DNA of 64,000 bases, from the NCBI RefSeq assembly GCF_948948975.1, contig NZ_CARBVX010000004.1, positions 47,484 through 111,483 on the forward strand, read 5' to 3'. Below the pieces are notes generated by a model. It saw nothing but the letters and a program-made list of their open reading frames with translations, did no database searches and had not been told where the DNA came from. This DNA comes from an uncultured Lactobacillus sp. GTDB lineage: Bacteria > Bacillota > Bacilli > Lactobacillales > Lactobacillaceae. Made by a program: the position numbers and the translations under genes. Of this stretch, positions 28,362-36,646 are shown piece by piece. Every line of letters begins with the position of its first letter. Position 1 is the first letter of the stretch.

Positions 28362-29570
28362 CTATTTATAAATAATTACAGCTTCGTTTTTCTCCACATT
28401 ATTCCAAACTTTCGGAGCATCACTCGGTCTTAAGTTAACACATCCATAAGAACCATCATTTAGATAAGCTGTTTTCGACCAATTCTTTCGCCAGCTATTA
28501 TCATGGAAGCCGCAGCCGGTTAAGGTAAATGGCATCCAGTATTTCACATCAACTGAGTATTTCGAACCATCATCATTTGTTCCCTTTAAAACACTTGGAG
28601 ATTCTTTATAGTGAATATACCAAACTCCAGTAGGTGTTTCTAGATTCTTATGAGCAAGCTTAGTCTCTACTGTACCAGTAACAATTGTATCTAATGTTAA
28701 TACACATTTGCCATTCTTATAGACCCACGTCTTTTGATCAGTTAAAGAAACAACAATATAATTATTACCAATTCCATTATTGCTTAAACCATAACCAGTT
28801 CCATAGGTACTAAAACCTTCACCATAGATATAATTTTTTCCATTAAGGGTTTGAACGTTATTAGCTAATGCATCCTCAACACCAGCTAATAATTTCTTTT
28901 CATTAATTGCCCATCCATAACTTTCATTCTTAACCGTCGTAACTTGACCATTTGGAAGCTTAAAGTCATAGGATTTATGAAGAGTAGATACTTCTTTGTT
29001 AATGCTGTTAATTTTATCTTCTAGAATTTTTGTATCCAAAAATACGTACTTATTATTTTTATATGATACCTTTGGAAATACTTCTGCTCTTTTAAATACA
29101 AAAGACTTACCATTTACAGTATATTTCACCTGTCGGTCTTTAATCTGATTTAATCTATCTTTTGCTGTTAATAAGGTATTGTTTTGAAAATACCATTTTT
29201 TCCGGCTAGGGTAACGAGTATGTTGAGTTTCAAAATATGATTGAACTTTTTTACGCATAATCACTTTATTACTCGTCTTCTTTACTACGACTTTATCACC
29301 CTCTAAAATCGCATCATTTTTTGCTTTTTCATTTATTTTTGCAGTAGCTTTTTTGACCGTTAGCTTTCCAACAGGAATATTATAAATTACGACATTCGGA
29401 TTAAAGTGGTTAGAATTAAATTTTTCTGCTTCAGCATTTCTTTTAGACTGAATATGACCAAAAATTAACCAACCTATTAAAATTATTATTAAGCCAATTA
29501 AAATACCTATTAGCCACTTCCGATAGTTATTTGTGGGATGGGTATTTTTTTCTTCGTTTTTATTATTCAT
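28362..29570 (-). CDS. L,D-transpeptidase (YkuD family), membrane anchored
   Basis: 402 residues. One transmembrane segment at about 19-41, then a PG-binding-4-like region (about 55-240, with repeated NGK/VKK elements), and a C-terminal YkuD catalytic domain from about 265. The catalytic region reads FHDNSW ... GSYGCVNLRPSDA with Cys about 377. The usual SHGC is SYGC here, so the His beside the Cys is a Tyr; the separate conserved His in GCGFHD is present. Probably forms 3-3 crosslinks or attaches proteins to peptidoglycan. The gene lies downstream of the NlpC/P60 gene but behind its terminator. Confidence 0.85.
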   Translation of the reverse strand: MNNKNEEKNTHPTNNYRKWLIGILIGLIIILIGWLIFGHIQSKRNAEAEKFNSNHFNPNVVIYNIPVGKLTVKKATAKINEKAKNDAILEGDKVVVKKTSNKVIMRKKVQSYFETQHTRYPSRKKWYFQNNTLLTAKDRLNQIKDRQVKYTVNGKSFVFKRAEVFPKVSYKNNKYVFLDTKILEDKINSINKEVSTLHKSYDFKLPNGQVTTVKNESYGWAINEKKLLAGVEDALANNVQTLNGKNYIYGEGFSTYGTGYGLSNNGIGNNYIVVSLTDQKTWVYKNGKCVLTLDTIVTGTVETKLAHKNLETPTGVWYIHYKESPSVLKGTNDDGSKYSVDVKYWMPFTLTGCGFHDNSWRKNWSKTAYLNDGSYGCVNLRPSDAPKVWNNVEKNEAVIIYK

Positions 29571-29613
29571 TAAAAATACCTAATTCCTTAAAAAGTTCTT
29601 TTAATTATATCAC

Positions 29614-29646
29614 AAAAAAGAAGGTTAATCTTTTGATTAACCTTCT
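29614..29646 (-). terminator. Terminator of the NlpC/P60 gene
   Basis: AGAAGGTTAATC / GATTAACCTTCT stem with four-base loop, T run on the minus strand. Confidence 0.88.
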
Positions 29647-29672
29647 AAAATAACTATCTTTATTTCAATTTA

Positions 29673-30764
29673 TTAGTTTACACGGATTGCGTAATCCGGC
29701 ATGAAGTAACTTGAGATAGAAGCCTGAGTTACGTTTTGACCTGGTTGTGGTGCGTGTACGTATTGGTTGTTACCTACATAAATAGCATCGTGGTAGTTAC
29801 TCCACATTAAGATATCACCAGCTTGTGCTTGGCTAACAGAAATGTGTTGGCCTGCACCAGCTTGTTGGTAAGTAGTACGTCCAACGTTCTTACCAGCTTG
29901 GCTGTATGCGTATTGAACTAAACCAGAGCAGTCGTATGCGTTAGGACCAGTTGCACCCCATGCGTAAGGCTTACCAATTTGTGATTGTGCTGCGCTAACT
30001 ACAGTTTGTGCAGTGCTGCTGTTTGATTGAGTTGAAGCTTGTGGCTTAGCAGTTTGAGTAGTTGCTGCTTGACTTGAAGCTTGTTGTGCAGGCTTAGCAG
30101 CAGTGTTGTTTTGTGCAGGTGCAGTGTTAGTAGTGCTTGATTGAGTTGAAGCAGTAGATACTTGCTTAGTAGTTGCTGCAGTATTAGTTTGTACAGGTGT
30201 AGTAGTTGCAACAGATGCAGTGTTAGCAGTTGTAGTAGCTGCTTGTTGTGCTACTGGAGCAGTTGCTTGTTGTATAGGTGCTGAAGCTTGTTGTGCGTTG
30301 TTAACGTTTGCTGCTGGAGCTTGTGCAACATCATTGTTTGCAACGTTAGCTGCAGGAACTCGACTTACAGCAGTGGCAACTGCAGATAAATCAGCAGTAA
30401 CTGCGATTGGAGCTTCTTCTTCAACATTGTCAGATGAAATCCATTGGTCTCCACCTAAGTTGTACCAAGTTTCACCCTTAACAGTCTTAACTTTCTTGTA
30501 TGTCTTCCAGCTTGATTGGTGTGGTAAGTACTTACCAGTTTGTTGCTTACCATCTTCGTAGCTGTTCCAAACAGCAATACTTTCACCAGTCTTAGAGTTT
30601 ACCTTTACAACACCAATTTCTTTTGAAGGTGCTTGAAGAGTAGAAGCTTGAGCAGTACCGTTAAAAGATAATGAGTTTAATTTAGCTGCACTTAAAGTTG
30701 CGATACCTGCAACAGCGAATGATGCAGCAGTTGTAAATTTGATTACTTTAGATTTGATAGTCAA
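29673..30764 (-). CDS. Secreted NlpC/P60 peptidoglycan endopeptidase
   Basis: 363 residues. Signal peptide at about 1-40, a short bacterial-SH3/SLAP-like domain (about 45-115, ends WISSDN), then an Ala/Gln/Thr-rich low-complexity linker (about 125-250), and a C-terminal NlpC/P60 domain. The catalytic Cys is in YDCSGLVQYAY near 280, the His in NYHDAIYVG near 327, and the third polar residue in VHAP near 338. Cleaves D-Glu-diamino-acid bonds in peptidoglycan during wall turnover. TTG start with GGAGG SD. Its upstream region carries an exact WalR-type box, suggesting control by the essential WalRK system. Confidence 0.92.
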   Translation of the reverse strand: MTIKSKVIKFTTAASFAVAGIATLSAAKLNSLSFNGTAQASTLQAPSKEIGVVKVNSKTGESIAVWNSYEDGKQQTGKYLPHQSSWKTYKKVKTVKGETWYNLGGDQWISSDNVEEEAPIAVTADLSAVATAVSRVPAANVANNDVAQAPAANVNNAQQASAPIQQATAPVAQQAATTTANTASVATTTPVQTNTAATTKQVSTASTQSSTTNTAPAQNNTAAKPAQQASSQAATTQTAKPQASTQSNSSTAQTVVSAAQSQIGKPYAWGATGPNAYDCSGLVQYAYSQAGKNVGRTTYQQAGAGQHISVSQAQAGDILMWSNYHDAIYVGNNQYVHAPQPGQNVTQASISSYFMPDYAIRVN

Positions 30765-30832
30765 GGGTTATTCCTCCGTAAAATTCATTTTCTTAATTAT
30801 CAACATAGCCGTCATTAATTAACTAAAAAGTT

Positions 30833-30861
30833 ATGCTATGTGTCTCTTTTTTTATTGACAA
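30833..30861 (-). promoter_or_regulatory. Candidate promoter of the NlpC/P60 gene
   Basis: Minus-strand TTGTCA (30861-30856), 17-base spacer, TAGCAT (30838-30833), placing a leader of about 60 bases before the start. Confidence 0.45.
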
Positions 30862-30882
30862 TGGTTATTGTAGGGCATAAAT

Positions 30883-30899
30883 ATTACAGCCCTGTTACA
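30883..30899 (-). promoter_or_regulatory. WalR (YycF)-type binding site
   Basis: Minus-strand TGTAAC-AGGGC-TGTAAT fits the established WalR consensus TGTWAH-N5-TGTWAH exactly. It stands 21 bases upstream of the candidate -35, a position suited to activation of a wall hydrolase gene. Confidence 0.65.
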
Positions 30900-30956
30900 A
30901 AGCTAAATCATTGTCGTTACATTTAGCTTATTATCAGCCTTTTTCATATTCAAAAT

Positions 30957-31514
30957 CTATTTATTTTCCAGCTTTGTTACGATCTTATCGAGCTCTTTAG
31001 CTGTCTTTTCCCAGTTGTCATTATTTAATACATGTGCTTTTTTAGCAAGTTCATCTGACAAACGTAAATCACGCTTAAATTCAAAACTATTTAATCTTTT
31101 ATCAATTTCACTAGCTTTATCTCCGCGTCCTAATAACCGCTTTTTTAGAACTGAAAAATCTGAAACAGTTAAATAAATAAAATATGCTTGCTTCCCTAAT
31201 TTTTCTAAATAGGACTTAACTCCGTCAGTCTCAACAATCAAAGAAACCAAGTCATTCTTTGCCCATGCTTTTTCCAAAGCTTCTTTACTTGAGCCATATT
31301 GATATTCCCCATATTTTACATGTTCAAAGAAATGAAGTTTTTTAAAACTCTCATCAGTTTCAAAATAATATGACTTTCCAGGAATTTCTCCTTGTCTAAT
31401 TGGCCGAGTAGTATGTGTTACTACACGCGGAATATTATATTTTTCCGTTAAGTATTTTGAGACTGTTGTCTTTCCTACTCCACTTGGTCCCGCAATTATG
31501 ATAATTCTTTGCAA
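30957..31514 (-). CDS. Guanylate kinase-like P-loop kinase
   Basis: 185 residues from the TTG at 31514, chosen because GGGAGAG stands 7 bases upstream and the product starts like the family (LQRIIIIAGPSGVGKTT). The frame is open further upstream but has no SD there. P-loop GPSGVGKTT at about 9-17, the GMP-binding region VTHTTRPIRQGE near 33-44 and YYF near 50, and the lid region LLGRGDKASEIDKRL. It is shorter and more diverged than a housekeeping Gmk, so it may be a paralogue. Divergent from the small DUF2187-like gene. Confidence 0.78.
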   Translation of the reverse strand: MQRIIIIAGPSGVGKTTVSKYLTEKYNIPRVVTHTTRPIRQGEIPGKSYYFETDESFKKLHFFEHVKYGEYQYGSSKEALEKAWAKNDLVSLIVETDGVKSYLEKLGKQAYFIYLTVSDFSVLKKRLLGRGDKASEIDKRLNSFEFKRDLRLSDELAKKAHVLNNDNWEKTAKELDKIVTKLENK

Positions 31515-31539
31515 AATATTACTCTCCCGCTTGAAATCG

Positions 31540-31557
31540 ACTATTATATATAATAGT
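31540..31557. promoter_or_regulatory. Perfect 18-bp palindrome between divergent genes
   Basis: ACTATTATATATAATAGT reads the same on both strands and contains a TATAAT in each direction, so it could be a shared divergent -10 or an operator. Confidence 0.4.
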
Positions 31558-31604
31558 ATTTCACTATTGTAAAACATTTCTGTACAGAAAAGGGAGTTTT
31601 TTAA

Positions 31605-31898
31605 ATGAAAAAAGCTGATGTAAAAATTGGTCAAATTTTAGCTGCTACTTCTGAGGAAGAACTTAAGCATCCTTTTCAAGGAAAAGTAGAAAAAATTTAT
31701 GAAAATTCTGCTTTGCTAGCTATAACTTCATATGACCCAGAAGATGAATCTTCAGTTAATGAATTAAACAATAAAATGGTCATTAACTTCAAGCGCTTAA
31801 AGAAGGTGAAATCACCTGCACGTGGAAAGACTGCCGCAACAAACGATGTAAAGATTTCTAAAGTTGAACCTGACAAAAAGGACAAAGAATCAAAATAA
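31605..31898 (+). CDS. Small DUF2187/KOW-like protein
   Basis: 97 residues. The first 65 read as a small beta-barrel of the DUF2187 type (VKIGQI, then GKVEKIYENSALLAI, then VINFKRLKKV); the tail is Lys-rich and probably disordered. Strong SD (GGGAG). It lies 48 bases before the polysaccharide ligase-like gene and may be in its operon. Function unknown. Confidence 0.65.
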   Translation: MKKADVKIGQILAATSEEELKHPFQGKVEKIYENSALLAITSYDPEDESSVNELNNKMVINFKRLKKVKSPARGKTAATNDVKISKVEPDKKDKESK

Positions 31899-31946
31899 AA
31901 ATTAAGCCTAAATATTTTTTGTTTTATCAAAGGAACCTAAAATCAC

Positions 31947-33476
31947 ATGAAAAAACGGCTTCAAACATTCTTATTTTGGTTTATTTTAATTCAGCCATTT
32001 TTAGATATTTATTGGTTATCTAGGCCACCGCTTCTAAAATTTTCAATCCCCACTATTTTGAGAGTTTTAGGAGTGTTTATTGCCATTGCTTTATTCTTTA
32101 GTATCAAAAATAATTGGCAAAGATTCAGAAAACAATGGTGGATTATTTCTTATATTGGTGTTTTAATTTTATACTCAATTTTTCACCTAATTTCGGTAAG
32201 AAATTTTACTGATATGGACGCAACAGGTTTCCATTACTCACCTAAAGTTGAAATTTTTTATCTAGTAAGAGCTTGTCTACCACTAATTGTTATCTATATT
32301 ACCTCATACAGCGGTTTTAAAGAGAAATACTTTTTCCGCGTAATTCAAGGTATCTCAGGCTTATATTCTTTAACAATCGTTATCTCGAATCTATTTCTTT
32401 TCTCATTAACTTCATACCATACTACTGAAGCTAAAAGAATTAGTGCTAATATTTTTTCTTGGTTTACTCAAACAAACTATCCTTTTAATGCTTTAGCTTC
32501 TAAAGGAATTTTCTTTCAAGCTAATACTTTATCAGCTATTTTGTTTATGATCATGCCTATTATGCTCTATATTCTTTATAAAGAGTTTAATCTTTTAAAT
32601 ATAGTTCTAGTGAGTGCGCAAGCATTAGCAATGTTAATGCTTGGAACAAAAGTTGGAAATTTCGGACTGATTATTAGCCTAGTGGTCTTTTTATTTGTCT
32701 TCTTAATTCATAGTTTAATTTTGAAGAATATTAAGTTTTCATCCAAATTTTTAATTACATTAATTTGTATACTAACTGCTTCGGCTGCTATTTTTCCTTA
32801 TAGTCCAACTCTCAGAAGATCTTCACTTGAAAGTGGTGTAGCTCAAAAGAGAAGTAATCTTGGTGACAAGAAAAAGCTTGATCAAGAACTTAATGCCGGA
32901 CTGAAAAGATACAAGGGCAAAAAACAAGAAGACTATCTTAAAGAATTTATCAAGAAAAATTACTGGGTCTATTCTTTAAAACATGATCTAGTATTGGAGC
33001 ATTACTCTTATCAAAATGATCCTTACTACTGGCTTGAAGTGATGAAAAGACCAGCAAATGAACGCCTAAATTACCGACATCTAGAAAAAGATATCTTAAG
33101 TCGCGTCATGAAAAATGACAAAAATAAGTTAAATAAATTGTTTGGTATTTCCTTTAGCCGTGAAAATAATATTGCTCCACTAGAGCGAGACTTTTTAGCA
33201 CAGTATTATTCAATGGGAATATTAGGAGTTATCCTCTTAGATGTTATTTACTTATTTGTTCTCGGCTATGGCATCTTTTATTGGTTGTTCAATAAAAAAA
33301 TAAGATCCTTTTTAAACTCTTCGCTATTACTATCAGGTGGATTCATCTTGTTTGCTGCTTTTTATGCAGGTAATGTACTTGAATACTTATCAGCAACTTT
33401 AGTAATGGCATTTATACTAGGATTTTTATTACAAAATATTCGCTATAGTCGTTATGCAGAAAGATCTTCTAAATAA
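31947..33476 (+). CDS. O-antigen ligase/polymerase-like membrane protein
   Basis: 509 residues with ten to twelve hydrophobic segments and one large hydrophilic loop (about 285-420) between the penultimate groups of helices, the usual shape of Wzy/WaaL-type glycan polymerases and ligases. Likely joins a secreted polysaccharide or wall polymer outside the membrane; the substrate is unknown. AAAGGA SD 13 bases before the ATG is somewhat distant. Ends in a terminator; upstream DUF2187-like gene may be cotranscribed. Confidence 0.75.
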   Translation: MKKRLQTFLFWFILIQPFLDIYWLSRPPLLKFSIPTILRVLGVFIAIALFFSIKNNWQRFRKQWWIISYIGVLILYSIFHLISVRNFTDMDATGFHYSPKVEIFYLVRACLPLIVIYITSYSGFKEKYFFRVIQGISGLYSLTIVISNLFLFSLTSYHTTEAKRISANIFSWFTQTNYPFNALASKGIFFQANTLSAILFMIMPIMLYILYKEFNLLNIVLVSAQALAMLMLGTKVGNFGLIISLVVFLFVFLIHSLILKNIKFSSKFLITLICILTASAAIFPYSPTLRRSSLESGVAQKRSNLGDKKKLDQELNAGLKRYKGKKQEDYLKEFIKKNYWVYSLKHDLVLEHYSYQNDPYYWLEVMKRPANERLNYRHLEKDILSRVMKNDKNKLNKLFGISFSRENNIAPLERDFLAQYYSMGILGVILLDVIYLFVLGYGIFYWLFNKKIRSFLNSSLLLSGGFILFAAFYAGNVLEYLSATLVMAFILGFLLQNIRYSRYAERSSK

Positions 33477-33482
33477 CTAAAC

Positions 33483-33527
33483 AAAAGACCTTATTTCGAA
33501 TTGTACTCATCGAAATAAGGTCTTTTT
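33483..33527. terminator. Bidirectional terminator
   Basis: AAAAGACCTTATTTCGA pairs with TCGAAATAAGGTCTTTTT, 17 base pairs. Confidence 0.92.
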
Positions 33528-33545
33528 ATTACCAAATTATCCTTA

Positions 33546-34172
33546 TTATTTTAATTCTCTTACAAAAGTACGGTCCGGTACTCTAATTAAATAGTATTTA
33601 GCTGCTGTCTTACCAGCATGCATTCTTAATCCATTCTGCCAGTTTTTCTTATAGGTAGCTGTATAAGTAGCTACATATGCATTTTGATAGCGTGCATCTG
33701 CTTGAACTAATTGCTTAGATGAATAAGGAATAGCTCCCGCTTGAACAGACATTGGATTTTTTCCGTCAGAAATTGTAGCATAATTACTCGTAACAGTTAC
33801 TCTATTTCCGTTACTATAAAAAGTATATGTCTGAATTGGAGTCTTTTTATTGTCAGATTTAGCGGTGACATAGTATGAGCGTTTATTGCCCGCTGTTAAA
33901 ATTAATGGTTGATATTCAATTTTACTAGATAAAACCTGTTTATTTTCTAAATCAGGATTGTAAAATAAAGTGATGCTAAACATATAGATCGCACCGCATA
34001 AAAGAAGTAAAACTTCTAAAATATCTAACAAGGTAGTTTTCCATTCAAAGCGTTTGCGATCTTTAACAATCATTATTAAGTGACGTTTTCGAATATTTTG
34101 TACAATAAAAATTAAATATAAAACCAGGATTAACCAGGCCAAAATACCTAAAATATTCCATCCAAGTGTCAT
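33546..34172 (-). CDS. LVIS_2131-type membrane-anchored protein
   Basis: 208 residues with two N-terminal helices (about 4-25 and 48-70) and an extracytoplasmic domain of about 130 residues containing SYYVTAKSDNKKTPIQTYTF and a basic C-terminus. It resembles the uncharacterised lactobacillus family known as LVIS_2131; I name it from memory of the family pattern. SD GGAGG. Divergent from nrdI. No known function. Confidence 0.65.
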   Translation of the reverse strand: MTLGWNILGILAWLILVLYLIFIVQNIRKRHLIMIVKDRKRFEWKTTLLDILEVLLLLCGAIYMFSITLFYNPDLENKQVLSSKIEYQPLILTAGNKRSYYVTAKSDNKKTPIQTYTFYSNGNRVTVTSNYATISDGKNPMSVQAGAIPYSSKQLVQADARYQNAYVATYTATYKKNWQNGLRMHAGKTAAKYYLIRVPDRTFVRELK

Positions 34173-34239
34173 AAGGAACCTCCATTTTCTTTAAGTTAAG
34201 TATACGGTACTTATTGCCGTTTTTAAAACTTTTTTTGAT

Positions 34240-34268
34240 TTGACTTTAACTTTAAAAATCGCGACAAT
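34240..34268 (+). promoter_or_regulatory. Promoter of nrdI-nrdF
   Basis: TTGACT (34240-34245), 17-base spacer, GACAAT (34263-34268), 33 bases before the nrdI start. Confidence 0.55.
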
Positions 34269-34301
34269 TGAATATGTAGAAGGTAGTTTTGGTGTATAAC
34301 A

Positions 34302-34775
34302 ATGGGCAAAACTATGGTAAAAATAGCTTTTTATACAATTACGGGACAAACGCAACGGTTCATAGATAAGACAGGGCTTGATGCACATCGGATTGAGGAT
34401 GCTCATCCTCAATATCAAATGAATGATAAATATATTTTGATTTTACCTTCATATCAAGACTTTATGATGGATTCAGTTGTTGACTTTTTAACATATAAAG
34501 ATAATAAAAAAAATCTTTTAGGATTAATTGGATGTGGTAATCGTAACTTTAACGATCTTTTTGCCCAAACGGCAAAAAAAATTTCCATTACATTGCATGT
34601 TCCTATTCTTTACTTATTAGAACTTAGTGGCAATTCGACCGATGTCAAAAATGTACGTCAAATTGTTATGGAAGCTCGAAAAAAAGAAAAAGGTGCACAA
34701 AAGGATTTACCGATCCAAAATCCAGCTCTTAACAATATTAGTTTTTTAAGTGATTTCAGGCAAAAAAATGAATAA
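34302..34775 (+). CDS. nrdI: NrdI-like flavodoxin of class Ib ribonucleotide reductase
   Basis: 157 residues. NrdI family features: FYTITGQTQRFIDK (FMN phosphate loop) near 10-23, ILPSYQD near 48-54, and the diagnostic GCGNRNFNDL near 78-87. NrdI supplies oxidant for assembling the Mn-tyrosyl radical of NrdF. The C-terminal tail is longer than usual. It overlaps nrdF by 8 bases (ATGAATAA), so the two are translationally coupled. Neither nrdE nor nrdH follows. What it does beside a metal-ligand-less NrdF is unclear. Confidence 0.88.
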   Translation: MGKTMVKIAFYTITGQTQRFIDKTGLDAHRIEDAHPQYQMNDKYILILPSYQDFMMDSVVDFLTYKDNKKNLLGLIGCGNRNFNDLFAQTAKKISITLHVPILYLLELSGNSTDVKNVRQIVMEARKKEKGAQKDLPIQNPALNNISFLSDFRQKNE

Positions 34776-35709
34776 AAAATCTTATTATAAAGCAAATAAC
34801 TGGAACACTGTAGAAGATCAAGTAGATCGTTCTGCTTGGGCGAGGTTAAATGATATTGTCTATGAACCTCGCCGTGTTCCAATCTACAAAGATCAGAAAG
34901 AGTTTCTTCATCTTCCTAAAAACGAACAAACTGTGATTTTGCACAGTTTTGGTTCTTTAACGCTCTCTTCTACTCTCCAAATGAAGGTAGCTCTATCCGA
35001 AATAAAAAAAGATGCTGAAAATTCTGAAGAAGTTGCTGTATATAATGCACTTCACTACCTCGAATCAATTAATAATAAAGCATACAGTCATGTATTAGCT
35101 GAATTTTCTAACTCTAAAAATCAAGATGAAGCCTATGAATGGGCAAATCAAAATCCTTACCTACAAAAAAAGATGAAACTTCTGAATACAGTATATCAAT
35201 CAGAAAATGCTATTCAGAAAAAAGCTGCTCATGTTTTTCTCTCAACTGGCCTTTATCATTCATCGTTTTTTGGCCCATTATATTTATTCGGACAGCATAA
35301 ATTGCCAAGAACTGCCGAATTGATTAAGTATGCTCTTAGAATTACAACTTTAAATGGTATTTATACGGGAATTAAGTTTCGGCGAGATTTTTTCAAACTT
35401 TCTAAGAAAGAGCAGAAAAAAGTTCATGATTGGGTACAGGACTTATGTGATAAATTATATGACAATGAGCTTAACCATATTAAATTATTGTATAAACATA
35501 CTGATCTAGAAGATAAGGTTGAGCATTATATTCATTACACGTTAAATAAAGCTCTTATGAATTTAGGCCAAGAGCCAAAGTACCCAGAAAATGTTGAGAC
35601 TTTAGATCCAATTTTGACAACTGGTCTGATGGAAAGTGCAATGATTGAGGATTTCTTCTTTTACACTAATGCCCACCCCATCCTAAAAATGCGTGAAATA
35701 AAAAAATAA
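34768..35709 (+). CDS. NrdF-like protein lacking five of six metal ligands and the C-terminal tail
   Basis: 313 residues, clearly homologous to class Ib ribonucleotide reductase beta subunit along its length (YYKANNW start, FGSLTL, KAYS, FFGPLYLFGQHKL, NKALMNLG). Compared with Salmonella NrdF numbering as I recall it, and a constant offset of one: D67 is Ser68, E98 is kept as Glu99, H101 is Asn102, radical Y105 is kept as Tyr106, E158 is Ser159, E192 is Thr193, H195 is Asn196. The acidic C-terminal tail ending in Tyr that binds NrdE is also missing. ATG at 34768 is preferred with AGG 7 bases upstream. It cannot be a normal dimetal reductase subunit. Confidence 0.85.
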   Translation: MNKKSYYKANNWNTVEDQVDRSAWARLNDIVYEPRRVPIYKDQKEFLHLPKNEQTVILHSFGSLTLSSTLQMKVALSEIKKDAENSEEVAVYNALHYLESINNKAYSHVLAEFSNSKNQDEAYEWANQNPYLQKKMKLLNTVYQSENAIQKKAAHVFLSTGLYHSSFFGPLYLFGQHKLPRTAELIKYALRITTLNGIYTGIKFRRDFFKLSKKEQKKVHDWVQDLCDKLYDNELNHIKLLYKHTDLEDKVEHYIHYTLNKALMNLGQEPKYPENVETLDPILTTGLMESAMIEDFFFYTNAHPILKMREIKK

Positions 35710-35740
35710 GGAGTTAGCATTAATGCTAGCTCCTTATTTT
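35706..35740. terminator. Bidirectional terminator after nrdF
   Basis: ATAAGGAG-TAGCAT pairs with ATGCTA-CTCCTTAT, followed by T run; overlaps the stops of both convergent genes. Confidence 0.85.
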
Positions 35741-36219
35741 GTCTCCTTAGTTTTTGACTCTGGTTTTTGATAATTACGAATCACTTCAATTTTCTCTTCA
35801 ATTGCTTTAACTAGTAACGCACTATACTTTTCTGGCTCGGCTACAATTTCATCACTTGAGCCCAGAATATCAATTCGGAAGTGAGAAACATTTACATATT
35901 CTGAAATAGTTTCAAAATAAATATTTACTTCATATTCATCCTCATTGTTACAAAAGTTGCTAATTTTTTTGTAGTTGGCAAATGGAAGATTAATGATGTT
36001 ACTTTCAAGGGCAAAAGTCATGGGTCTTCTCCCACTAATTGCCAGCTGCGTTTGAATGAGTGAGTTATGTTTAAAAGCTTGCACAGCTTCATTAATCATT
36101 TTAGTTGCAATATTTTTTAATTTTGTCTTAGTGATTTCGCTATATTTAATTGTCTCAAGATCTTGAAGATAATCTTGTTCTTCAATTTTTTTAGTTATTT
36201 CTTCTTGTTTAATTTTCAC
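35734..36219 (-). CDS. Hypothetical soluble protein
   Basis: 161 residues from a GTG start with AAAGGA 9 bases upstream. N-terminal half is charged and helical (MKIKQEEITKKIEEQ), the rest mixed with a possible alpha/beta fold ending EKIEVIRNY. No signal peptide, membrane segment or known motif recognised. Stands alone between the nrdF terminator and mazF. Confidence 0.6.
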   Translation of the reverse strand: MKIKQEEITKKIEEQDYLQDLETIKYSEITKTKLKNIATKMINEAVQAFKHNSLIQTQLAISGRRPMTFALESNIINLPFANYKKISNFCNNEDEYEVNIYFETISEYVNVSHFRIDILGSSDEIVAEPEKYSALLVKAIEEKIEVIRNYQKPESKTKETK

Positions 36220-36304
36220 GATAAAAATTCCTTTGTGTATCCTTTTTCATTACTAAGATACTCAATAAATCTTTTTCATGCAACTACAAAAATTAACTAC
36301 TCGT

Positions 36305-36646
36305 CTAATCAAGTTGCAAAGCAAAACTAAGTAATTCCATTACTTTAAGCATATCTTCTGGCCTAAGATGGTCTACTGGTTTTTCATCTAACAATCTCAT
36401 CCTAGAAAAAGTTTGAATTTGAGCTGCATTTACACGACCATGAATATGATATCCGAACAAGTCTAAGTAGGTAGGGAAATGATTGCCATGAGATGTAATT
36501 GGACAAACCATTAGGTAATTAGTCTTTTCATTATATGAATTAGACGATACTACTACAGCAGGATGTTTTCCCTTCATTTCTTGTCCAACTGACGGTGAGA
36601 AGTCCGCCCACACAATATCTCCTTGTTTAAATTTATTCTTCGGCAT
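36305..36646 (-). CDS. mazF: MazF/PemK-family toxin (mRNA interferase)
   Basis: 113 residues from the ATG at 36646, with GGAGGAA 7 bases upstream. Family features: GDIVWADFSPSVGQEMKGKHPAVVVSS near the N-terminus and VCPITSHGNHFP near 50-60, ending in the helical MLKVMELLSFALQ. Toxins of this family cleave RNA at short sequences. Its start lies inside the antitoxin gene (14-base overlap), so both are coupled as a classical module. Confidence 0.9.
   Translation of the reverse strand: MPKNKFKQGDIVWADFSPSVGQEMKGKHPAVVVSSNSYNEKTNYLMVCPITSHGNHFPTYLDLFGYHIHGRVNAAQIQTFSRMRLLDEKPVDHLRPEDMLKVMELLSFALQLD

Noticed and set aside
34768..35709. Assignment of the NrdF-like protein to known metal-free class Ie
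   Set aside because: Class Ie changes three Glu but keeps the His ligands; here both His and the first Asp are also lost and the docking tail is missing.
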